A stretch of DNA of 60,870 nucleotides, taken from contig CAZLBC010000024.1 of the NCBI GenBank assembly GCA_964557575.1, positions 1-60,870 on the forward strand, given 5' to 3'. This DNA is from CAZLBC01 sp964557575. Lineage in GTDB: Bacteria > Planctomycetota > Phycisphaerae > SM23-33. The position numbers and the translations under genes are program-made. How positions within the stretch are numbered: the stretch's first letter is position 1; every line of letters starts with the position of its first letter. Under the pieces are notes generated by a model. It was given only the letters and a program-made list of their open reading frames with translations, ran no database searches and was not told the DNA's origin. This document shows, in pieces, positions 43,663 through 52,517 of the stretch.

Positions 43663-44421
43663 ATGTCTGAAAAAAAGCCGTGGAATCAGAGAGCGAGCTT
43701 TCCCCTGCTGCTTATCGGCATGATCGGCCTGTTCACCCTGGGATCGCAATTGACGGTCAAGCTTGTCCAGGCCTGCGGCGGTGACGGGGATAATCAATGG
43801 ACACCGCGCTCGATGGCATTGTCTCTCGATGAGGCAAAGGACGAATTCGTGATCCTGATCGGCGGCCGCTGCCTGCGCGACCATATCGCGAGCGGCTCCC
43901 TGTCGGCGGAAGACGAACAGGGCAAACGGTACCGGGTCGTTCCTCGGGACGTACAGGTCCGGCTGAACAACCGGCACAAGACCAGATCGCGGTACCTCGG
44001 CACGGCGGTGATAACCGCGCTGGGAGCCGGCGCGTCGCTGGCGTTTTTCGTCGCGGGTGTTTTTTCACTGGTACGCGAACGAAAAGCCGGGGCCGGCCGT
44101 GCCGATTCCCTTCACAAGGCACACCTGATGCAGGTCGATCCCGACAAGCAGGAGGAGTATCGCCGGCGGCACAACCCGATATGGCCGGAACTCGCGGAGA
44201 CGCTCAGGGCGCACGGTGTTTCCCGCTATTCCCTGTTTCTGGACCGCGAGACCGGCCGGCTGTTCGCCTATGTGGAGGTCGATAACGAGGAACAGTGGAA
44301 CGCGATCGCGGACACCGAGATCTGCAAACGGTGGTGGGCGTGGATGAAGGAGATCATGCCGTCGAACCCGGACGACAGCCCGGTATCGCGGGACCTCGAA
44401 GAGGTGTTTCGCCTCGACTGA
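43663..44421 (+). CDS. Membrane domain fused to L-rhamnose mutarotase (RhaM)
   Basis: Residues 152-252 match RhaM, the small enzyme that interconverts the anomers of L-rhamnose: MQVDPDKQEEYRRRHNPIWP, YVEVDNEEQWNAIADT, CKRWWAWM and the terminal NPDDSPVSRDLEEVF. H170 and Y166 align with the active-site His22 and Tyr18 of Escherichia coli YiiL. RhaM is normally about 104 residues and stands alone. Here 151 extra residues lead it: a helix at about 12-34, a polar stretch 35-110, and a second helix at 112-136, which would place RhaM in the cytoplasm. No in-frame start other than Met156 precedes RhaM, so a true fusion is likely. No other rhamnose genes are near. Confidence 0.82.
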   Translation: MSEKKPWNQRASFPLLLIGMIGLFTLGSQLTVKLVQACGGDGDNQWTPRSMALSLDEAKDEFVILIGGRCLRDHIASGSLSAEDEQGKRYRVVPRDVQVRLNNRHKTRSRYLGTAVITALGAGASLAFFVAGVFSLVRERKAGAGRADSLHKAHLMQVDPDKQEEYRRRHNPIWPELAETLRAHGVSRYSLFLDRETGRLFAYVEVDNEEQWNAIADTEICKRWWAWMKEIMPSNPDDSPVSRDLEEVFRLD

Positions 44422-44425
44422 GCGT

Positions 44426-44518
44426 TCAGCGGGACCGCAACCGCTTGATGACCAGGCCGACGATCAATGCCGCGGCGCCCAGGCCGATAAGTATGTAACC
44501 GAGATGTATCAGTTCCAT
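44426..44518 (-). CDS. Possible 30-residue single-helix membrane protein
   Basis: An ATG at 44518 opens a 30-codon frame reading MELIHLGYILIGLGAAALIV followed by a basic end (KRLRSR). It looks like a small membrane peptide with a positive-inside tail. On the minus strand a perfect TATAAT (44554-44549) lies 31 bases upstream, without a clear -35. No strong ribosome site is present. It is convergent with the RhaM fusion, five bases beyond its stop. The hydrophobic pattern argues for a real gene, but homology is unknown. Confidence 0.4.
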   Translation of the reverse strand: MELIHLGYILIGLGAAALIVGLVIKRLRSR

Positions 44519-44623
44519 GGCGTGTTCTCTTGTTCGCTGGCGACCTGTATTATACTGTAGGCACCTGCCGGGCGGCCAGATAAATAGTGTCCCGTATGCA
44601 GCACGTGGCCGAGAGGAGCTGGA

Positions 44624-45880
44624 ATGAAAAAAACCGCCGGGCTTCACGTACTCGCGGCCGCGATCATCGCCGGTTCGGCATTTGTTTCCGCCGCGGATAA
44701 TGCGGCCGGTCCCGACCTGTCGTCTTACTTGCGCGTCGCGCGTCCCGACGATCACACCTGTCACCTTCAAACGGCCATGCGCCGGTTCGTGCCCGTGTCC
44801 GGCGAGGGGCCGGCGCTGTGGCTCGTGGCGGTAATACACATCGGCACGCCCGACTACTACGCACTGCTGCAGGAATTCCTGGACGCGCGGGACATTGTTC
44901 TCTATGAAAGCGTCGGCGGCGGACCCGTACTCGATGACGAGGACGACCGGGTGTCCCACTCGCGGCGGGCCGTGCGGTTTATTCGGGTTCTCGCCGAGCG
45001 GTACCGCGTGCATTTCGGTGAATACCCCGCGTCGCTCGACGCGCTGAGGCGGGTTGTCGGTAAAAAGCGGAAGGACTTGACGGGTCGTTTGAAGATGTGC
45101 CTGACCGACGGCTGGGGCCGAGACGTCGCGTATACCGTCACCGGCGGGGTGCCGCGGGTGCGGAGTCTCGGGGCCGACGGGCGCGACGGGGGGACGGGGG
45201 CAGCGGCGGATATCGAGGGGCCCGGTGTCGTCGGCGCCGACATGGTCGATGAACTGTCTGCGCGTGACGACATGCCGGTTTACGTTCTCGCCGGGGCCCT
45301 GGGATTGAAATACCAGCTTGAGTCGCTCAATTATGACCGTCCGCACTTTGTCAACAGCGATGTCTCGATGGAGTGGATTCGTTCGCAACTGAAAGGGAAT
45401 GACGCCATGAAGGGGATCGAGGCCCTGGCGGGCGGGGGCGGCTGGCGGGGGGCGTTCCTCCGCGTCGCCCTGGGTATCCTGCGGGTCAGTCCGCGGGCGG
45501 CCGCGGCCGTCAAGCTGATGATGATAGAAGTCTTCGGGGGACTGAAGAACATGCCTCGCGTGGACCCCGAAACAGACCGGTTTATGACGGTAATCATCGA
45601 GGGGCGCAACGACGTGGTGACGGCGGATCTCGAACGGGTCTGCGGGCGCAGGGACCCGCCGAAATCGATAGCCGTATTTTACGGCGCCGCCCACATGGCC
45701 GGCCTGGAGCGGCACCTGACGGGTGTTCTCAAGTACCGCCGCGACCGCCGCCGGTGGCTGAGGGCCTTTTCGATGGATACGAAAGAAGAGGGCCTCGATC
45801 CGGCGACCGTTCGCGCCGTCAGGTGGGCCGTTCGGTCCCGCCTCAAAGAGATGCAGGAGGGGAAGGGCACGGAAGATTGA
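44624..45880 (+). CDS. TraB/TIKI-like exported protein with embedded GspG-like domain
   Basis: This 418-residue protein has a signal peptide (about 1-23). The outer domain resembles the TraB/TIKI/GumN superfamily: LWLVAVIHIGTPDYY with H72, DIVLYESVGG with E95, and near the C-terminus IAVFYGAAHMAGLERHL. Inserted at about 120-197 is a segment that matches the globular part of type II secretion pseudopilin GspG: YPASLDALRRVV, TDGWGRDVAYTV and SLGADGRDGGTGAAADI, the last resembling the Ca-binding loop. No N-methylation motif is present. Members of the superfamily include proteases and heme-binding proteins. Activity is not predictable. A spaced promoter may lie near 44530-44556. Confidence 0.7.
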   Translation: MKKTAGLHVLAAAIIAGSAFVSAADNAAGPDLSSYLRVARPDDHTCHLQTAMRRFVPVSGEGPALWLVAVIHIGTPDYYALLQEFLDARDIVLYESVGGGPVLDDEDDRVSHSRRAVRFIRVLAERYRVHFGEYPASLDALRRVVGKKRKDLTGRLKMCLTDGWGRDVAYTVTGGVPRVRSLGADGRDGGTGAAADIEGPGVVGADMVDELSARDDMPVYVLAGALGLKYQLESLNYDRPHFVNSDVSMEWIRSQLKGNDAMKGIEALAGGGGWRGAFLRVALGILRVSPRAAAAVKLMMIEVFGGLKNMPRVDPETDRFMTVIIEGRNDVVTADLERVCGRRDPPKSIAVFYGAAHMAGLERHLTGVLKYRRDRRRWLRAFSMDTKEEGLDPATVRAVRWAVRSRLKEMQEGKGTED

Positions 45881-45901
45881 GCGGCGATCGCGAGGTCCGT
45901 C

Positions 45902-47017
45902 TCAGTCGATGTCGCTCTTGGGAAGGGGTTCCTTTTTCGGTTCCTCGGACTCGTCGGGCTTTGGTCTCGGCTTTGGTTTCGGTTTCCCCGTTACCTCGAG
46001 CCTGACCGGAAAATAGGTCACCCAGTCGTGCTTGCCGCCGGTGGGTTCCCAGCCGGCGGGGATGTCGTATGAGTCGCAGACCCTCCTGGCGGCGATGTAG
46101 GTTTCGAAACTGTCGCCGTACACGCGAAAGCGGGCGTACCGCTTTTTGCCCTTGATTGTCCTGAGTACGTGCTGGTAGTCCGAGCCCTTCGCGGCAAGCT
46201 GCCCGGCATCTTCGCCGGCCTCGGGCCGGCGGTTGAGGACCAGTCGCGGCGTGTAGTTGCTGATTTCCACGGTGAGGCGGAAGAACGTGTCCCCGACGGG
46301 ATTGTTTTTGAAGTACGCCACGAGCGGTTTCGGATCAAGCAGTATGAAGCGCTTCTTGGCCGTGCGGCGCGTTTTGAGCTTGACCGTGTTCAGCGCACTC
46401 CGGCCCAGCCGTTTCATCCGGTCGATATCGACCGGGTAGACTTTGCCGCCGCGACAGAGAAAATGGTACGGCTCGCTTCCCTCCGGGGCGGGCCGGGGGT
46501 CGGGGACTTGTACTACTTTCGGCGGCGGCGCCTTCTTTTTCTTCGGGGCCCTGGTGAGCAGCGCCTGCAGTTCCGACAGCCGCTTGTCGGTCTTTTGAAA
46601 TTCCTTCTCCAGCTTCGCCAGTTCCGTGCGCCGTTCGGTTACCAGTTTTTCAAGCTCGGCCGAATCCTTCTTTGTTTCGAGGTTTTTGAGGTCCTCATCG
46701 AATGTCGTTATCTGGTTGTTCAACTCGATGAGCTCGGCATCTTCCCCGCCGATGCCCAGGAAGTTGACGTTGGCATCCAGTCCGGCGACGGCCTTTTTCA
46801 ACTGCTCGGTTTCCGCCCTGATGTTTTCCAGTTGTGTGGAACTGATCTTGGGCAGGTCGTCGGCGAATTCCTGTACGGTGAGCATTCTCTTGACGGCATC
46901 GGCCACGCCGAGCTGGGTGACGATCAGGACGATGACAAGGATGCCGACGACGTTCGTCATCGTATCCAGCAGCGAATCAAGGCTGCGATTTTCCTGTTTT
47001 TTCAGCCTTTTTGCCAT
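45902..47017 (-). CDS. ExbD/MotB-like subunit with membrane aspartate
   Basis: This 371-residue protein has one N-terminal membrane helix (LLDTMTNVVGILVIVLIV, about 16-33) with Asp18 in the place of the proton-carrying Asp of ExbD and MotB. Residues 45-170 are a coiled coil. A Pro-rich linker follows, then a periplasmic domain (about 185-345) that ends in a Lys/Pro tail. The 272-residue gene upstream has a similar plan but no Asp. I see no OmpA-like peptidoglycan motif. The gene lies 19 bases after that gene in an operon led by the MotA/ExbB-like gene. It is the likely force-transmitting subunit of a membrane motor. Confidence 0.75.
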   Translation of the reverse strand: MAKRLKKQENRSLDSLLDTMTNVVGILVIVLIVTQLGVADAVKRMLTVQEFADDLPKISSTQLENIRAETEQLKKAVAGLDANVNFLGIGGEDAELIELNNQITTFDEDLKNLETKKDSAELEKLVTERRTELAKLEKEFQKTDKRLSELQALLTRAPKKKKAPPPKVVQVPDPRPAPEGSEPYHFLCRGGKVYPVDIDRMKRLGRSALNTVKLKTRRTAKKRFILLDPKPLVAYFKNNPVGDTFFRLTVEISNYTPRLVLNRRPEAGEDAGQLAAKGSDYQHVLRTIKGKKRYARFRVYGDSFETYIAARRVCDSYDIPAGWEPTGGKHDWVTYFPVRLEVTGKPKPKPRPKPDESEEPKKEPLPKSDID

Positions 47018-47036
47018 GGGGCGAACACCGTTTTCG

Positions 47037-47855
47037 TTATTTGCCGAACATGCCGAGGTCTATCGCTCCCTCGCCCGGTACCGGGAGTTTCCCGTTGTGG
47101 CAGCGCTGCTGCCGGGCGTACCGGCTCGCGTGGTGGTAGGTCCATATCCCGCTGGGGCGCACCAGGAAGAGGATCGTGCCTTTGTTCTGCGCGGCGACCC
47201 GCTGAACCAGTTTCGTGAAATCCGGGTCCTCCTCGATTTTTTCCCGGCGCACCCGCTTTTTCTCCGGGTGTTCGAGCAGGATCAGGCTGTGCCCCGCGCA
47301 TTCCACGAACGTGGGCTTCAGCCCGCGGCCCGTCCCCCCGGGCTTGATCTTGACGGAAGCGGGCTTCGGGGTCTCTTTGCGTTTCTTCAACTCCGTTTCG
47401 AGCTGCTTGATTTCTTCCCTGATCTCCCGGAGTTTCTTTTTCAGCTCTTCTATTTCCTGCTTCAGTTTCCGGTACGCGGCGGAGAGGGTGGCGGCCCTGC
47501 TGTTTTTCTTGGCGATTTCCCTGGTTTTTTCATCCAGTTTCTTTTCGAGTTCCTTTTTCTTCCGCCGAGCCTCCTCTATCTGCTGATCGAGATCCTCGGT
47601 ATCGGTCTCGATCTTTTTGAGTTCATCCCGTTTCTTGCGGAGCGTGACCTTTTCCTCCAGCAGCCGCGCGTACTCGTCGGCCCGTTGCTTCTGCAGTTCC
47701 AGGTCCTTTCTCGTTTCCTCGACGGATTCGGGATTGACCTGCCCGAGGGCGATGGCCGCGATCAGCAGGGAGAGGACGCCGATGACACAGGCCAGCACGC
47801 TCAGAAAGGGAAACAGGGATACCGGCTGTTCCTTGTTTTTTTTTCTTCTGGGCAT
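47037..47855 (-). CDS. ExbD/MotB-like subunit lacking the membrane aspartate
   Basis: This 272-residue protein has one N-terminal membrane helix (VSLFPFLSVLACVIGVLSLL, residues 12-31, continuing to about 38). When aligned with its neighbour, Ser19 stands where Asp18 is found, so it could not carry a proton. A long coiled coil (about 45-170, rich in Lys and Glu) leads to a compact C-terminal domain (about 185-272). The ATG at 47855 is one base after the stop of the MotA/ExbB-like gene; the longer frame upstream is not needed. A heteromeric B subunit is the simplest reading. Confidence 0.75.
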   Translation of the reverse strand: MPRRKKNKEQPVSLFPFLSVLACVIGVLSLLIAAIALGQVNPESVEETRKDLELQKQRADEYARLLEEKVTLRKKRDELKKIETDTEDLDQQIEEARRKKKELEKKLDEKTREIAKKNSRAATLSAAYRKLKQEIEELKKKLREIREEIKQLETELKKRKETPKPASVKIKPGGTGRGLKPTFVECAGHSLILLEHPEKKRVRREKIEEDPDFTKLVQRVAAQNKGTILFLVRPSGIWTYHHASRYARQQRCHNGKLPVPGEGAIDLGMFGK

Positions 47856-47856
47856 G

Positions 47857-49398
47857 TCACTTCTTGTTCCTGGAGCCGAAGAAGGGCAGCCACGATCGCT
47901 TCCGTTCCTCGAGCACGATCTTCTTCTCGCCCATCCGCTCAAGGGTCGCGTTCAGCGCCGCAACGCCGCTTTCCAGTTGCGTGAAGCAGTTGCGGATCGC
48001 CCCCGCGGTCTGTTCCATCGAGGTCGCGGCGCGGTCGCCCGCCGCGCAGGCGAGGTCGTCCAGTTTTTCCATCGAATCTTTTACGTGATCGATGAGTCCG
48101 CACAGGTCGTCCTTGCCCTGGAGGGCATCGATCGCCTCGTTGAGCCGGGCGACCCGCTGGGCGTCGTTTTCCCGCGCCTCTTCGAGCATGCCCCGCCAGC
48201 CCTCGGCGATTTCGTCGGAGATCTCGGCGCCGACTCCCTCGAGCTGCTCACGCCAGTTGCGGAACTCGGCGTGGTGTACGGCCATGGCCGCGTCGATGGC
48301 CCTGCGTATCGACGCATGGCCCCCGAGCTGCTCGCCCCCGCCGCCTCCGTCGTCGAGACGCTTGATCAGGTTTTCGTTGCAGTACTCGTCGACCCAGTTC
48401 AGCAGATCCTCCTCCCGCTTCTGGAGGGCGCTGGTGGGAAAGCTGACCAGGAGGCTCATGATCAGCGCGAGCAGCGTGGTGTCGAACGCGACGCTGAGTC
48501 CCCGGGTCACCACGCCCAACTGGTCTTTCAGGGCGTCGATATCCTCGGCGGAGGCCAGGTCGGCGGAGAATCCGCCGACCGCGTCGCTGATGCCCAGCAC
48601 GGTACCGATGAAGCCGAGGATCGGGATCGCCCAGATGAAGACCTTGATGATGGTATAACTGGAATCGACCGAGTTGGCGTCGATCTCCGCCTGGCTGTTC
48701 ATCATCGCCGCCACTTCCGAATTGTTCTGGCGTGCGCCGAAGTGCTCAAGGGCCCGGAGGACCCGGTTGACCAGGAAGTTCTGGTTGGGATTGACCGGCA
48801 GGCGGTTGACGTGCTTGATGTGGGTCTCGAGGTTGTCGGCCGTGATGTCCGGCTGGTCCTCGGGCAGGACGTCGAAGAGCATGGCGTCCTGGTTTAAGCG
48901 AATCTTGAGGTATTTCAGTATCAGTATGGCGATCGACCATCCCATGAGAAATGCCAGGACGAAGGGAACCCACCCCCGGTCCAGGAAGAGCTGGCCGAAG
49001 TATATGCTTTTCAGCGGGAGGGCCACCACGACCAGAAAGGCCGCCGATATAGCGAGTCCGATACCCGCGCTCTTGAGCATCGAAACGTTGGTGGCGTCGG
49101 TCGATTCGATTGTATCTCCCCGCGGAGAAACGGGTTGCCGTTCGGGGAGTTTTTCCCGGACTTTCGTCCTGGGTTTTACCGTTTCGGTTCGGGGCGGGGG
49201 TGGCGCCTTTTCGGCTTCCTTGCGGGCGGAAGGTACCGTGAGTTTCTTGTGGCAGTACGGGCAGCGGACTTTCTGTCCCGACTTGCTGCGGCTGATCTTC
49301 AGCCCCTTGTCGCAGTTCGGACAGGACAGCTTGAAATACGAAGTGCCTTTTTTCTTTTTTTTTGCCCGGCTGCCCGGCTGCCGCGATATCTTTGCCAT
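47857..49398 (-). CDS. Zinc-ribbon MotA/TolQ/ExbB-like proton channel protein
   Basis: This 513-residue protein has an N-terminal zinc ribbon with C26, C29, C46 and C49, then a basic linker, and membrane helices at about 107-132 and 142-163. Two further helices carry the MotA/ExbB/TolQ signature: AIPILGFIGTVLGISDAVGG and GLSVAFDTTLLALIMSLLVS. A long cytoplasmic helical tail (about 370-500) follows. The A subunits of such motors form pentamers around two B subunits. It is followed by two B-like genes with almost no spacing. The zinc ribbon is not found in flagellar or Ton motors. Zorya-type ZorA is a distant possibility, but ZorC and ZorD are absent. Confidence 0.82.
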   Translation of the reverse strand: MAKISRQPGSRAKKKKKGTSYFKLSCPNCDKGLKISRSKSGQKVRCPYCHKKLTVPSARKEAEKAPPPPRTETVKPRTKVREKLPERQPVSPRGDTIESTDATNVSMLKSAGIGLAISAAFLVVVALPLKSIYFGQLFLDRGWVPFVLAFLMGWSIAILILKYLKIRLNQDAMLFDVLPEDQPDITADNLETHIKHVNRLPVNPNQNFLVNRVLRALEHFGARQNNSEVAAMMNSQAEIDANSVDSSYTIIKVFIWAIPILGFIGTVLGISDAVGGFSADLASAEDIDALKDQLGVVTRGLSVAFDTTLLALIMSLLVSFPTSALQKREEDLLNWVDEYCNENLIKRLDDGGGGGEQLGGHASIRRAIDAAMAVHHAEFRNWREQLEGVGAEISDEIAEGWRGMLEEARENDAQRVARLNEAIDALQGKDDLCGLIDHVKDSMEKLDDLACAAGDRAATSMEQTAGAIRNCFTQLESGVAALNATLERMGEKKIVLEERKRSWLPFFGSRNKK

Positions 49399-49684
49399 GG
49401 GTGATCTGTACCTTCTGCTCGGGTTATCGATGGTGCGGCGAGCGGTGGCAGGGCGCTGTTCACAATCGGAAAGACACCGCGATGCGCACCGGCGCGCGTC
49501 CTCGCTCCCTGTCGATTATAGAAAAAAAACCGCTGTTTTGTATGGCTTTTACCCGCCTGTTGCGGCGATGGCGGAAAAAAAGGGAAGATTTCGACTTTTC
49601 GGTTTACAGGGAGGGCACTTGTTTTTACCTTGTGGTTGCTATGGGGGAATGATTATCGCTTGCCCGCGGAAGGAGATCTGTATC

Positions 49685-50809
49685 ATGAACAAGGTTTTTA
49701 TCGCCCCGCGCAAGTACGTGCAGGGGAAAGGCGTACTCGGCAGTGCCGGCGAGTATCTCGCGGCCCTCGGAAAGAAACCGGCGATACTGTGGGATGCGAC
49801 GGTCAAGGACATCGTCGGGGATGTATTACTGGCCGGGCTGCAGGAGGCCGGCCTGGAGGTCGTTGACGTGGCGTTCGCGGGCGATTCCACGAAGGCCGAG
49901 GCGGCGCGGGTTGCGGGCATTCTCAAGGAGTCCGGCGCGGACGTCGCGGTCGGCGTCGGCGGCGGCAAGGTCCTCGACACCGCCAAGGCCGCCGCCGCGG
50001 AGGCCGGCACGAAGATCGTGACCTGCCCGACGATCGCCTCGAACGATTCGCCCACCAGTTCGTACACCGTCTGGTACGACGAGGACGGCAACTGCCTGGG
50101 ATTCGAAAGCTGGGGGGTCAACCCCGATCTCGTGCTGGTCGATACCGCGGTCATCGCACACGGGCCGGTCGCGTCGTTCGTCGCCGGGATGGGGGACGGC
50201 CTCGGCACCTGGGTCGAGGCGGAGGCCTGTTTCAAGGCGCGGGGCGGCAACCTGGCCGGCGGGACGGCAACCATGGCCGCCCGCGCGATCGCCCGCCTGT
50301 GTTACGAGACCCTGATGGACCACGGGGTCGACGCCCGCCGCGCGGTGGAAAGAAATCTGGTGACGCATGCCGTGGAAAAGGTGGTCGAGGCGAATGTCCT
50401 TCTGTCGGGCCTGGGGTTCGAGAGCGGGGGGGTCGCCACGGCGCACATGGTCGCCAACTGCCTTCCGTCGTTTCCCGAGTGCCACGGCCTGATGCACGGC
50501 CACGAGGTGGGATTCGGGGTGATCACCCAGTTGTGTCTCGACGAGGACGCCGACCCGGCAGAAGTCGCAAAGATCGTGGACTTCGAGATCGCGGTCGGGT
50601 TGCCGGTGACCTTCGCCGACCTGGGGCTGGACGGCGTCGGCCGCGAGCGGCTGCAGCCCATCGGCGCTATCTGCGGCGGCGACGGTTCCCTGTGCGAGAA
50701 TCATCCCTTCGCGGTCTCCGCGGACGACGTGATCGACGCCATGATCGCCGCCGACGCCCTCGGCGAATCGCGAAAGAACATGTTGGGCGCGGAAGCGGGC
50801 GGTCGGTGA
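49685..50809 (+). CDS. gldA: Glycerol dehydrogenase
   Basis: This 374-residue iron/zinc-type alcohol dehydrogenase oxidises glycerol to dihydroxyacetone with NAD. The cofactor loop GVGGGKVLDTAKA (about 90-102) and the mark PTIASNDSPTSSYTVWYDED are typical of GldA. Metal ligands should be D171, H254 and H271 or H273 (GMGDGLGTW; TAHMVANC; GLMHGHEVGFG). The start at 49685 has GGAAGGAG nine bases upstream; earlier in-frame codons are not used. It is followed at once by a glycerol-3-phosphate dehydrogenase gene. The 286 bases upstream, divergent from the motor operon, hold no gene. Confidence 0.92.
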   Translation: MNKVFIAPRKYVQGKGVLGSAGEYLAALGKKPAILWDATVKDIVGDVLLAGLQEAGLEVVDVAFAGDSTKAEAARVAGILKESGADVAVGVGGGKVLDTAKAAAAEAGTKIVTCPTIASNDSPTSSYTVWYDEDGNCLGFESWGVNPDLVLVDTAVIAHGPVASFVAGMGDGLGTWVEAEACFKARGGNLAGGTATMAARAIARLCYETLMDHGVDARRAVERNLVTHAVEKVVEANVLLSGLGFESGGVATAHMVANCLPSFPECHGLMHGHEVGFGVITQLCLDEDADPAEVAKIVDFEIAVGLPVTFADLGLDGVGRERLQPIGAICGGDGSLCENHPFAVSADDVIDAMIAADALGESRKNMLGAEAGGR

Positions 50810-50810
50810 T

Positions 50811-52517
50811 ATGGACGCGAAAACGGCTGATCGGCGGCGCGAGACTATTGCGGCGCTCCGTGAAAACCCCGACGTGCCGGTCCTGATCGTCGGCGGCGGG
50901 ATTATCGGGACCGGCCTCTTCCGAGACCTGGCCCTGCAGGGCGTTGATGTCCTGCTGGTGGACAAGTCGGATATCTCGGCCGGCGCCAGCGCCGGACCGT
51001 CGCGAATGATACACGGCGGCCTGCGCTACCTGGAATACGGGGAGCGCGACCTGGTCAGGGAATCGGTCAGGGAGCGGAATATCCTCCTGCAAAACGCTCC
51101 CCACTACGTCTTTCCGCTGCCCACGACCATTCCGATCCTCTCCCGCACCGCGGGACTGGGATACCTCCTGAAAAAATGCCTGGGCCTGGACGGGAAGCGC
51201 CCCCCTCACCGCGGGTCCTGGATGATCCGTCTCGGTCTTCGGATCTACGAGAAGTTCGGAGACGCCTTCCGGTCGATGCCCCGGTATTCGACGGCGTCCC
51301 GCGGTGAGGCCCTGCGGCGGCGCCCGGCCCTCAGGAAGGACATCCGCGGCACGATCACCTACTACGACGGGTGGATCAGCTACCCGGAACGGCTGTGCCT
51401 GGAACTCCTGCAGGACGGGGAGGCGCTGCACGAGGGGGCCGCGGCGCTGAATTACCTGGCGGTCGATTCCCGCGACGCCCGGACCGTGATCCTCCGTGAC
51501 GAGGTGACCGGCGAGAAACTGCCCGTCCGGCCGGGTATCGTCGTCAATGCCGCGGGTGCGTGGATCGACGGGGTCAACGGCCTGCTGGGCCTCGACACGC
51601 ATATGATCAGCGGGACCAGGGGGGGACACCTGGTCCTGGACAACGACGAGCTTCTCGCGGCGCTGGACGGCGAGATGATATTCTACGAAACGCCCGACGG
51701 CCGGGCCTGCGTTGCCCTGCCGTGGCTGAACAAGCCCCTTATCGGGTCGACCGACATCAGGGTCGACGACCCGGACGACGTGCGGTGCGAGGAAGACGAG
51801 GCGGACTACATATTCGATGCCATACGGGTCGTGTTTCCGGACATAAGGTTCGACCGCTCACAGATACTCAGTAGCTTCTCGGGCGTCCGGCCCCTCCGCA
51901 GCAGCAGCGCGTCGCGGACGGGCCAGATGAGCCGTGCGCATTACTGTGCGGTCCTGGAGCCCGAACGGGAGGATTCGTTTCCCGTCTACTGCATGGTGGG
52001 CGGTAAATGGACGCCGTTCCGGGTGTTTGCCGAACACGTCGCGGATATGCTCCTCGCGCGCCTCGGCCGGCCGCGGAAGGCGGGAACCGTCGATGTGCCC
52101 ATCGGCGGGGGAACGGGGTATCCCGCCGCCGGCGAGCGGGACCGCTGGATCGCCGACCTGGCGCTGAAAACGGGGCTGGGGGCCGGCCGGGTGGAACAGC
52201 TCCTGGTCCGCTACGGCACGGTCGCCGAGCAGGTGGCCGGTTACCTGGCCGCCGCCCCGGACAAGCCGCTGGCACACCACGAGGGGTACACGCGGCGGGA
52301 GATCGAGTACATCCTGGAACGGGAGCGGGTGGTTCACCTCGACGACCTGATCCTGCGGCGGACGGCGATCGCCCTGCTCGGCGAGCTGACCGGAGACCTT
52401 CTCGATGAACTCGCCTCGATCGGCGCGGCGACCCTCGACTGGTCGGATGAGGACCGCGCCGCAGAGATCGTCAGGACGAAGGAAATCCTGCGGGACAAGT
52501 TCGATATCGACCTGTAA
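50811..52517 (+). CDS. glpD: FAD-dependent glycerol-3-phosphate dehydrogenase
   Basis: This 568-residue flavoprotein oxidises glycerol 3-phosphate to dihydroxyacetone phosphate and passes electrons to quinone. The FAD-binding motif VGGGIIGTG is at 27-35, with the GlpD mark SRMIHGGLRYLEYGERDLV following. The DAO fold and the C-terminal helical domain (about 430-560) are complete. It starts one base after the gldA stop. The pair would feed glycerol carbon into triose phosphate by two routes, though no glycerol kinase or facilitator is in the window. A GlpA-type anaerobic role is possible. Confidence 0.92.
   Translation: MDAKTADRRRETIAALRENPDVPVLIVGGGIIGTGLFRDLALQGVDVLLVDKSDISAGASAGPSRMIHGGLRYLEYGERDLVRESVRERNILLQNAPHYVFPLPTTIPILSRTAGLGYLLKKCLGLDGKRPPHRGSWMIRLGLRIYEKFGDAFRSMPRYSTASRGEALRRRPALRKDIRGTITYYDGWISYPERLCLELLQDGEALHEGAAALNYLAVDSRDARTVILRDEVTGEKLPVRPGIVVNAAGAWIDGVNGLLGLDTHMISGTRGGHLVLDNDELLAALDGEMIFYETPDGRACVALPWLNKPLIGSTDIRVDDPDDVRCEEDEADYIFDAIRVVFPDIRFDRSQILSSFSGVRPLRSSSASRTGQMSRAHYCAVLEPEREDSFPVYCMVGGKWTPFRVFAEHVADMLLARLGRPRKAGTVDVPIGGGTGYPAAGERDRWIADLALKTGLGAGRVEQLLVRYGTVAEQVAGYLAAAPDKPLAHHEGYTRREIEYILERERVVHLDDLILRRTAIALLGELTGDLLDELASIGAATLDWSDEDRAAEIVRTKEILRDKFDIDL

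Noticed and set aside
45902..49398. Zorya-type anti-phage system
   Set aside because: The A subunit is MotA-like, but there is no ZorC, ZorD helicase or ZorE, the B proteins lack an OmpA-like domain, and there are two of them.
48674..49684. N-terminal extension of glycerol dehydrogenase to 711 residues
   Set aside because: It reads through the motor operon's opposite strand; GldA begins at 49685 with an excellent ribosome site.
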